NCBI GenBank assembly: GCA_025455535.1
Contig: JALOMM010000021.1
Location: 1-11,906 of the forward strand
Reading direction: 5' to 3'
DNA length: 11,906 bases
From: Bacteroidales bacterium
GTDB lineage: Bacteria > Bacteroidota > Bacteroidia > Bacteroidales > VadinHA17
Position numbers and translations under genes: made by a program. The notes under the pieces were generated by a model that was given only the letters and a program-made list of their open reading frames with translations, had not been told where the DNA came from and ran no database searches. Shown one piece after another: positions 6,809 to 11,906 of this stretch (its first letter is position 1; each line of letters starts with the position of its first letter).

Positions 6809-7931
6809 TTCTCCTTTGAAACGGTCTTTTATTACCCTTTCCCTGTCGCTGGCTGCTTGTCGATTCAAATCTTTCGAGTCCGCTGTTCTGCAGCAGAAGA
6901 TCATTGCCTCTCTCGAGTGCATGACTATCAGGTGAAACAACAAGCTTGTCAGGCTTGATACCCTTTCTGTTAAGCTGTATTATCTCACGAACTCTTGCAA
7001 CGGGCACTGCTGTGAGGTTAACGGCCATTCGCTGGTCGGTTGAATACCAGTATATGCCTGCATGCACCTCCATTTTGGTGAAGAATGCTGTTCCTCCCGC
7101 CAGCTCAAGAGGTATCTCCTTTGACGGGAATTCTCTCTGTGCGTCGATATAACAGTCAAGTTCATAGTTAAGGCAGCATTTCAGTTTTCCGCACTGACCG
7201 GCCAGTTTCTGAGGGTTAAGGGACAGGTCCTGGTATCGTGCATGGGTTGTTGTCACCGAGATGAAGTTTGTGATGTGCGTCGAGCAGCACAGTTCACGTC
7301 CGCAGGTACCTATGCCGCCTATCCTGCCGGCCTCCTGCCGTGCCCCTATCTGTCTCATCTCAATGCGTATGTGGAATTCTTCTGCCAGGACCTTGATCAG
7401 CTGGCGGAAGTCGACTCTCTCATCGGCGAGGTAGTAGAAGATTGCCTTTGTCTTGTCGCCCTGGTACTCCACATCACCTATCTTCATTTCAAGGCCAAGG
7501 TTTTCTGCTATCTTCCTTGAGCGCAGCATGGTGTGCACCTCCTGTTTCCTGGCCTCCTCCCACTTCTGAATATCAACAGGCCGGGCTTTCCTGTAGACCT
7601 TTTTCATCTCATCGGTGACAGGCTTCACCTTCATTTTTTTCAGCTGCTCGTAAACAAGATATCCGGTCATGGAGACGCGTCCGATATCATGACCCGGCGA
7701 TGCTTCAACGGCAACAATGTCACCGACCTCAAGCTTCAGCTCGTTAATGTTACGGTAAAATCCTTTACGGGTATTCTTAAAACGTACTTCTATGACCCCA
7801 TCAAAACGCTTGTCGCACGGCAATCCGTCAAGCCAGTTGAATTCATCGAGCTTGTTCTCTCCTGTCTGGTATTTTGTTTCAGGCGGCAGCGGTTCTTCAC
7901 CGCCATGGACCTGTATATCTTCATTCATCAT
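6789..7931 (-). CDS. ricT: RicT/YaaT-like PSP1-domain protein
   Basis: A 380-residue cytoplasmic protein with the PSP1 C-terminal domain. The central part (about 42-260) carries two cysteine clusters: TCGRELCCST (C210, C215, C216) and QCGKLKCCLNYELDC (C247, C252, C253, C260). In Bacillus subtilis RicT (YaaT) belongs to the RicA-RicF-RicT complex, which holds Fe-S clusters and affects mRNA maturation and development; RicA and RicF are not visible here, so the Bacteroidota role is open. The N-terminus up to residue 30 is acidic and probably disordered. The C-terminus (about 358-380) is a basic tail rich in K, R and Q that could contact nucleic acid (inference). The start is the first of two tandem ATGs at 7926-7931; the second is equally possible. 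A good Bacteroidota promoter lies about 70 bp upstream and gldH follows with a 20-bp overlap. Confidence 0.88.
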   Translation of the reverse strand: MMNEDIQVHGGEEPLPPETKYQTGENKLDEFNWLDGLPCDKRFDGVIEVRFKNTRKGFYRNINELKLEVGDIVAVEASPGHDIGRVSMTGYLVYEQLKKMKVKPVTDEMKKVYRKARPVDIQKWEEARKQEVHTMLRSRKIAENLGLEMKIGDVEYQGDKTKAIFYYLADERVDFRQLIKVLAEEFHIRIEMRQIGARQEAGRIGGIGTCGRELCCSTHITNFISVTTTHARYQDLSLNPQKLAGQCGKLKCCLNYELDCYIDAQREFPSKEIPLELAGGTAFFTKMEVHAGIYWYSTDQRMAVNLTAVPVARVREIIQLNRKGIKPDKLVVSPDSHALERGNDLLLQNSGLERFESTSSQRQGKGNKRPFQRRNERKKT

Positions 7932-8001
7932 AACATCAATTTATGGTGCAACCTGTTACGGTTGAATCGCTGAATAGAAAGTGCCAACCCGAGGGTGGAT
8001 G

Positions 8002-8031
8002 CAAATTTAGCAAAAAATGAGCTATTTTCAA
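8002..8031 (-). promoter_or_regulatory. Bacteroidota-type promoter for ricT-gldH-trmB
   Basis: On the minus strand TTG (8029-8031) is followed after exactly 19 bp by TAAATTTG (8002-8009), matching the Bacteroidota pattern TTG-N19-TAnnTTTG. It lies in the 114-bp gap between holB and ricT, so transcription would start near 7996 and leave a leader of about 65 bases. This leader holds a small inverted repeat, CAACC (7949-7953) with GGTTG (7960-7964). It is the best promoter in the window. Confidence 0.65.
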
Positions 8032-8045
8032 CGGAGAGAGATCAC

Positions 8046-9173
8046 TTACCTTATTAACCTCATTGTTCTGAGGGCAAGGTCGAGGAAGATCATTTTAGTG
8101 TTACCGTTGCTTTCTACATGAGCATATGCAAGATTAAACTCACGGTCCAGGGCATGAATGTTATTCTCATTGATGAAGGGATGGAATCTGCCGGAGAAAT
8201 CCTCTTCAGCCCGGGTGAGATACACAAGTTTGTGTTCCTTGCCGCCGAAGTTCATGATGAAATTCTCACGCACAAGGCGAAGGGCATAAGTGAGGAAGCT
8301 TTTCTGCCTCTCTCTTCCCAGTGCTGCGGTTTCTTCTGACCACGCTATGACAGACTGTATGTCACGGGCATACGCGGTACGCATCAGCCTGGTGAACCGT
8401 TCAAGGTGAACGGCGGTATTATCATCTTCCCGGGCCAGCTCGGTCGCCCTCACCATGTTTCCGTTGGCTATGCCCGCAATCTCATCTGCCCTGGACTGGC
8501 CCATGCCAAACTCCCGTACCAGGTATATGCTCATATCCTCTGCGGCTATCGCAGGTATCCTTATATGCTGGCATCTTGAGGTAATGGTCGGCAGCAGTCT
8601 GTCATCCTCCTCCGAGACCAGGATAAAGACTGTCTTGGCGGGAGGTTCCTCAATCAGCTTCAGAAGCTTGTTGGCTGTCTCGGGATTCATCTTTTCCGGA
8701 AGCCAGATGATCATGATCTTGTAGTCAGACTCGAATGACTTCAGGCTGAGTTTTCTGATTATTTCAGAGGCTTCGGCGACAGGAATGAGGGCCTGCTCAT
8801 TCGCCACCTCCATTGCTTCAGTCCATTTGCTGAGTGAGAAGTAGGGAGACTTACGCACCATCTCGCGCCACTGTGAAATATATGTATCACTCACCGGCTC
8901 TGTCGCCGACTTCTTTTTAATTACCGGGAAGACAAAATGAAGGTCAGGATGAATGAGTTTGTCATATTTTGAACATGAGGGACAGACGCCGCAGGCATCA
9001 TCAGCTGTGCGGTTCTCACAGCTAATGTAACGGGCAAAGGCCAGGGCGAGTGCAAACTTGCCGCTCCCTTCCGGGCCGTAGAAGAGAAGAGCGTGACTGA
9101 CACGGTTTTCAGCCACTGCACTTCTCAGCCTGTCTATGACGGCACTTTGTCCGGGTATCTGTGAAAAATTCAT
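8046..9173 (-). CDS. holB: DNA polymerase III delta' subunit (clamp loader)
   Basis: A 375-residue AAA+ protein of the replicative clamp loader, which helps load the sliding clamp. Seen in order: IPGQSAVIDRL at 6-16, a Walker A-like GPEGSGKF at 33-40, a zinc-binding group C52/C61/C64/C67 in SCEN...CGVCPSC, a degenerate Walker B region KIMIIWLPEKMN at 152-163 where the usual DE pair is replaced by LP, the conserved NKLLKLIEEPP at 168-178, and the SRC motif at 199-201 that supplies the arginine finger. The missing Walker B acid fits delta', which assists but does not hydrolyse ATP itself. The ATG at 9171-9173 is preceded by AGGAAAG, which lies in the arm of a hairpin. It follows tpx after 59 bp on the same strand and may be partly read from the tpx promoter. 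Confidence 0.93.
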   Translation of the reverse strand: MNFSQIPGQSAVIDRLRSAVAENRVSHALLFYGPEGSGKFALALAFARYISCENRTADDACGVCPSCSKYDKLIHPDLHFVFPVIKKKSATEPVSDTYISQWREMVRKSPYFSLSKWTEAMEVANEQALIPVAEASEIIRKLSLKSFESDYKIMIIWLPEKMNPETANKLLKLIEEPPAKTVFILVSEEDDRLLPTITSRCQHIRIPAIAAEDMSIYLVREFGMGQSRADEIAGIANGNMVRATELAREDDNTAVHLERFTRLMRTAYARDIQSVIAWSEETAALGRERQKSFLTYALRLVRENFIMNFGGKEHKLVYLTRAEEDFSGRFHPFINENNIHALDREFNLAYAHVESNGNTKMIFLDLALRTMRLIR

Positions 9174-9176
9174 TCA

Positions 9177-9197
9177 GCTTTCCTGTGGAGGGAAAGC
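9177..9197 (-). promoter_or_regulatory. Hairpin covering the holB ribosome binding site
   Basis: A perfect 7-bp inverted repeat, GCTTTCC / GGAAAGC, with a 7-base loop ends only 3 bases before the holB ATG. The Shine-Dalgarno-like AGGA overlaps the arm next to the start codon, so folding would hide it. A possible -7 element, TATTTTTG (9197-9204, minus strand, no matching TTG upstream), abuts the other arm. No U tract follows, so it is not an intrinsic terminator for tpx. A regulatory role is inference. Confidence 0.35.
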
Positions 9198-9232
9198 AAA
9201 AATACAAAAATTCAGTGAATGAAGGGTTCTGA

Positions 9233-9730
9233 TCAGAGAGCTGCTATGGCCTTGTCATAATCAGGTTCATTAGCTATGTCAGAAACCAGCTCAGTGTATT
9301 TCACGACCCCCTTTTCATCTGTCACCACCACGCTCCGTGCGTATAACCCTGCGAAAATACCGTCCAGCACGTCAACCCCGTAAGCTTTTCCGAAATCGGT
9401 GTCACGGAATCCGGAAAGGGTAATTACATTTTTAATTCCCTCGGTGGTGCAGAAGCTGTTGTGTGCGAAAGGAAGATCCTTTGATATTGCCAGGACTACA
9501 GTGTTTTCCCTGTCGGCAGCCAGCTGGTTGAACTTGCGTAAAGCTGTGGCGCATACTGATGTGCCAAGGCTGGGAAAGATGTTGAGAAGCAGCTTCTTGC
9601 CTTTCAGTTCATCAAGCGATAACTGGGTCAGGTCTGACTTGACAAGAGTGAAACCGGGAGCCTTGCTGCCGACTGACGGAAGATTGCCTGAAGTATTAAC
9701 CGGATTGCCTTTAAGTGTGATTTTTGCCAT
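9233..9730 (-). CDS. tpx: Thiol peroxidase Tpx (atypical 2-Cys peroxiredoxin)
   Basis: A 165-residue peroxiredoxin of the Tpx subfamily, which reduces hydroperoxides using thioredoxin. The start MAKITLKGNPVNTSGNLP and the segment NIFPSLGTSVCATALRKFN are typical of the family. The peroxidatic cysteine is C60 with T57 three residues before it, and the resolving cysteine is C94 in FAHNSFCTTEGIKNV, allowing the intramolecular C60-C94 disulfide. Compared with the Escherichia coli motif PSIDTGVC, the aspartate is replaced by glycine (G56). The tail VSDIANEPDYDKAIAAL is family-like and full length. The ATG at 9728-9730 has an A-rich leader and no clear Shine-Dalgarno, as is common in this phylum. 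It is divergent from pgk and followed by holB. Confidence 0.95.
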   Translation of the reverse strand: MAKITLKGNPVNTSGNLPSVGSKAPGFTLVKSDLTQLSLDELKGKKLLLNIFPSLGTSVCATALRKFNQLAADRENTVVLAISKDLPFAHNSFCTTEGIKNVITLSGFRDTDFGKAYGVDVLDGIFAGLYARSVVVTDEKGVVKYTELVSDIANEPDYDKAIAAL

Positions 9731-9770
9731 GATCTTTTTATTTAAAATTAAGTTTTTCTTTTTGAATCAA

Positions 9771-9778
9771 CAAACATA
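9771..9778 (-). promoter_or_regulatory. Probable tpx -7 element (TATGTTTG)
   Basis: On the minus strand TATGTTTG fits TAnnTTTG. A TTTG lies upstream at 9795-9798, but the spacer is 16 bp, shorter than the usual 19 or so. Transcription from it would leave an A-rich leader of about 35 bases before the tpx ATG. Its -33 region lies only 6 bp from the pgk -7 element. Confidence 0.5.
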
Positions 9779-9803
9779 AGCCTTTAAGGTTTTCCAAATT
9801 GTG

Positions 9804-9811
9804 TAACTTTG
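9804..9811 (+). promoter_or_regulatory. Probable pgk -7 element (TAACTTTG)
   Basis: TAACTTTG fits the Bacteroidota -7 consensus TAnnTTTG and lies 36 bp before the pgk ATG, giving a leader of about 30 bases. No good TTG is found at the expected -33 distance, where the sequence reads CCTTTAAGG. The ribosome binding site AAAAGGA at 9834-9840, 7 bases before the ATG, confirms the pgk start. Confidence 0.5.
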
Positions 9812-9847
9812 TCTCCCGGTTAAAGAAAAATATAAAAGGATAAGACT

Positions 9848-11110
9848 ATGAAAATGATTGAAAGCTTCAGTTTTAAAGGTATCAGGACAATTGTGAGGGT
9901 TGATTTCAATGTTCCTCTGGACAAGAAAACCCGTGAGGTCACCGATGATACGCGCATACGGGGAGCTGTCAAAACCATACAGAAGATAATATCAGACGGA
10001 GGCTCGGCGATTCTTATGTCTCATCTCGGCCGTCCTGAAGGGGTGCAGGAGAAGTATTCACTGAAGCCTGTGCTGCCGGTGCTCGAGAAGCTGCTGGGCA
10101 TGAAGGTTCTTTTTGCTCCCGATGCGCTCAGCGATGAGACTGCTGTCATGGCTGCTGCACTTAAGCCAGGCGAGGTGATGATGCTTGAGAATGTAAGGTT
10201 CTATCCCGAGGAGGAGGGGAAGCCCATTTTGCCGGAGACTGCCACTGATGACGAAAAAAAGGCGGCAAAGGCTGCACTTAAGGTGAAGCAGAAGGAGATG
10301 GCAAAGAGACTCTCGACATATGCCGATGTTTATGTAAATGACGCCTTCGGAACGGCACACAGGGCTCATGCCACCACCGCGGTTATGGCTGACTATTTCC
10401 CGGAGGACAAAAGGATGTTCGGCTTCCTCATCAACAGCGAACTGGCTGCGATGGACAAGGTGCTGAAGAGCGCACAGAAGCCCTTTACTGCCGTGATGGG
10501 AGGGGCGAAGGTCTCTGACAAGATACTTATTATTGAGAACCTCCTTGACCGCGTTGACAACCTCATAATTGGCGGCGGGATGACATATACCTTTATCAAG
10601 GCCATGGGAGGTAAAATTGGCAATTCACTGTGCGAATCCGATAAGCTTGATATTGCAAAAGCCGTGATCGAGAAGGCAAAGGCCAAGGGGGTGAATCTTA
10701 TCTTCCCGGTTGACGGTGTCAATGCTGATAAGTTTGAGGCAGAGGCAAATACTTATATCTCAGCCATTGATGATGTCAGGGATGGGTGGATGGGTCTTGA
10801 CATCGCCGAAAAGAGCATCGCCATGTTTGAGGAGGTGATAATGAAGTCGAGGACCATCCTCTGGAACGGTCCCATGGGGGTCTTCGAGATGGAGAAATTT
10901 GCTGCAGGCACAACCGCCATAGCGAAGGCTGTTGCCAGGGCAACGGAGAAAGGTGCGTTTTCACTCATCGGCGGCGGCGATTCTGTTGCTGCCGTTAACA
11001 AGAACGGACTGGCCGGCAAGGTGAGCTATGTATCAACCGGCGGAGGCGCCATGCTCGAATATATGGAAGGGAAGAAACTGCCCGGAATAACTGCGATAAG
11101 AGGAGAATAA
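9848..11110 (+). CDS. pgk: Phosphoglycerate kinase
   Basis: A 420-residue glycolytic enzyme that transfers phosphate from 1,3-bisphosphoglycerate to ADP. Substrate-binding motifs of the N-domain are RVDFNVP (17-23), SHLGRP (58-63), ENVRFYPEE (114-122) and [13 protein letters not shown] (164-176). Nucleotide-domain motifs are [10 protein letters not shown] (217-226), [10 protein letters not shown] (338-347), GGGDSVAA (375-382) and STGGGAMLE (396-404). All key residues are in place. Between ENVRFYPEE and the NDAFG motif lies a charged, lysine-rich insertion (about 123-155, with [19 protein letters not shown]); I recall this in Bacteroidales Pgk, and it makes the protein somewhat longer than the usual 390-400 residues. 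It is divergent from tpx. The TAA stop overlaps the ATG of the next gene by one base, so the downstream lipoprotein is likely translated by coupling. Confidence 0.97.
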   Translation: MKMIESFSFKGIRTIVRVDFNVPLDKKTREVTDDTRIRGAVKTIQKIISDGGSAILMSHLGRPEGVQEKYSLKPVLPVLEKLLGMKVLFAPDALSDETAVMAAALKPGEVMMLENVRFYPEEEGKPILPETATDDEKKAAKAALKVKQKEMAKRLSTYADVYVNDAFGTAHRAHATTAVMADYFPEDKRMFGFLINSELAAMDKVLKSAQKPFTAVMGGAKVSDKILIIENLLDRVDNLIIGGGMTYTFIKAMGGKIGNSLCESDKLDIAKAVIEKAKAKGVNLIFPVDGVNADKFEAEANTYISAIDDVRDGWMGLDIAEKSIAMFEEVIMKSRTILWNGPMGVFEMEKFAAGTTAIAKAVARATEKGAFSLIGGGDSVAAVNKNGLAGKVSYVSTGGGAMLEYMEGKKLPGITAIRGE

Positions 11111-11640
11111 TGAAAATAAAAACTGCATACTTCTTCTGCATACTTCTACTTTTCTCAGGCTGCAAAGACGATGAGGTGCCACTGTCAGGCACAGTCACCA
11201 TTGATAACGAGATCTACGGCACCACCGTTTATTATGCATACGGTTTTACATTCAGCAAGGCAGCAAAGGTATCAAGCCTCGATACCCCGGGTCCTGATAT
11301 TACTGTCCAGGCCGGGGTTGTGACGGGAGGGGTTGTGATAGAACCGTTCCTCTCGGCAAATACTTTCAAACCGTCATTCGGACTGATAGGGGAGTATCCA
11401 TCGGCAAGTGAGGCACAGGCGGCTTTCAATGCACTGACAGATGCCGGCAACCCCGTGTGGATCGATCTTGCCGCACCGTTGAAGAATAACCAGGTGTGGG
11501 TGGTGAGGACCGGTGAAGAAAAATACGCCAAGATCCGCACAATTGAGGTTGTTCTTGATGATGTTGAATTGCCCCCCTTTGCTTCCTGCAAATTTCAATG
11601 GGTCTTTCAGCCTGACGGGTCAAAGACCTTTCCGCAGTAG
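11110..11640 (+). CDS. Small predicted surface-exposed lipoprotein, unknown function
   Basis: A 176-residue protein with a signal peptide ending in the lipobox LFSGC (C18). The cysteine is followed by KDDE, which fits the lipoprotein export signal that sends Bacteroidota lipoproteins to the outer face of the outer membrane. The mature part has alternating hydrophobic segments (TVYYAYGFTF, ITVQAGVVTGGVVI, NQVWVVRTGE, IRTIEVVLDDVEL) and looks beta-rich; one further cysteine lies near its end (CKFQWVF). I do not recognise a family. AGGAG at 11101-11105 places the ATG with a 4-base spacer, and this ATG overlaps the pgk stop (TAATG). It is therefore very probably a real gene read from the pgk promoter. 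The next gene begins 2 bp after its stop. Function is unknown; export of a beta-sheet surface lipoprotein is inference. Confidence 0.85.
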   Translation: MKIKTAYFFCILLLFSGCKDDEVPLSGTVTIDNEIYGTTVYYAYGFTFSKAAKVSSLDTPGPDITVQAGVVTGGVVIEPFLSANTFKPSFGLIGEYPSASEAQAAFNALTDAGNPVWIDLAAPLKNNQVWVVRTGEEKYAKIRTIEVVLDDVELPPFASCKFQWVFQPDGSKTFPQ

Positions 11641-11642
11641 CG

Positions 11643-11906
11643 ATGAACCTGCCGTTGCCGTACGGGATCTTTTCAGTTACATCCGCTGCCGAATTTGAGG
11701 CAAGAGCACTGGAGATATTTCGGTTTCAGGCAAGGGAGTGCCCAGTTTATAGTGAATACATCAGGTTACTTGGCTTTGACCCTGAGGCAATCAGGACTGT
11801 TACTGAGATCCCTTTCATGCCTGTCACATTTTTCAGGGATCACCTTATCATATCCGGAGAGGGTAAGGCTGAGAAGATTTTTTCAAGCAGCGGAACGACA
11901 GGCGTC
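11643..11906 (+). CDS. LuxE-like acyl-adenylating enzyme (3' end cut by window edge)
   Basis: Reading from the ATG at 11643-11645 gives 88 open codons to the right edge. Visible are an aromatic/acidic N-terminal helix (FEARALEIFRFQARECPVYS), the stretch EIPFMPVTFFRDH (about 57-69) and SSSGTTG (about 81-87), the phosphate-binding loop of ANL-type adenylating enzymes. The combination, with its short N-terminal part before SSGTTG, resembles acyl-protein synthetase LuxE and the phenylacetate-CoA ligase-like 'acyl transferase' proteins frequent in Bacteroidales. LuxE activates a fatty acid as acyl-AMP; a light-producing role is not implied, and the substrate cannot be told from this fragment. It starts 2 bp after the lipoprotein stop with only a weak ribosome binding site, so translation is probably coupled. 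Together with pgk and the lipoprotein it forms one predicted transcript. The catalytic C-terminal part lies outside the window. Confidence 0.8.
   Translation, partial: MNLPLPYGIFSVTSAAEFEARALEIFRFQARECPVYSEYIRLLGFDPEAIRTVTEIPFMPVTFFRDHLIISGEGKAEKIFSSSGTTGV

Noticed and set aside
6809..6943. Longer start for gldH within ricT
   Set aside because: The extension places about 45 polar residues before the signal peptide, so the lipobox would not work. The ATG at 6806-6808 has AAAGGAG directly before it.
10058..11019. Several minus-strand open frames within pgk
   Set aside because: They are shadows of a full, motif-complete phosphoglycerate kinase with its own ribosome binding site.
1..11906. CRISPR array, tRNA/rRNA gene, insertion sequence, phage or restriction/defence system
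   Set aside because: No spaced direct repeats, cloverleaf-like segments, transposase motifs or defence families were seen. Although PglZ domains occur in BREX systems, here the domain is fused to a receiver as in PorX.

Overview
The window reads as a chromosomal stretch from a Bacteroidota bacterium, most likely of the order Bacteroidales, with G+C of roughly half by eye. The evidence is the gene families (PorX, PorW/SprE, GldH, the Bacteroidota form of RicT, a Pgk with a lysine-rich insertion), the Bacteroidota promoter form (TAnnTTTG, once with a TTG exactly 19 bp upstream), A-rich leaders, and a surface-lipoprotein signal right after a lipobox cysteine. No tRNA, rRNA, CRISPR array, insertion sequence or phage gene was seen. 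Coding density is high and the longest gap is about 117 bp, so this looks like core genome and not a mobile island.

Left block, minus strand (1-9730), in transcription order: tpx (thiol peroxidase), holB (DNA polymerase III delta prime), ricT (PSP1-domain protein), gldH (gliding lipoprotein), trmB (tRNA m7G46 methyltransferase), an alkyltransferase-like protein, mrp (P-loop Fe-S carrier), porW/sprE (type IX secretion lipoprotein) and porX (response regulator with a PglZ phosphatase-like domain, cut by the left edge). ricT and gldH overlap by 20 bp and trmB overlaps the alkyltransferase-like gene by 26 bp. Only 19 bp separate gldH from trmB, so ricT to the alkyltransferase-like gene is probably one operon behind a good promoter at 8002-8031. 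porW and porX are 15 bp apart and probably share the porW promoter near 4056-4063.

Right block, plus strand (9848-11906): pgk (phosphoglycerate kinase), a small predicted surface lipoprotein whose ATG overlaps the pgk stop, and 2 bp later a LuxE-like acyl-adenylating enzyme cut by the right edge. tpx and pgk diverge from a 117-bp region that carries a TAnnTTTG element for each direction.

The functional theme is the cell envelope and type IX secretion/gliding: a T9SS lipoprotein, its regulator and GldH lie within about 7 kb, mixed with housekeeping genes for replication, tRNA modification and Fe-S assembly. I found no convincing wholly new system. The points most worth a second look are the PorW-PorX pair with its 5' hairpin, the Cys-to-Ala alkyltransferase-like protein translationally linked to TrmB, the Mrp without its CxxC, and the surface lipoprotein and LuxE-like gene coupled to pgk.
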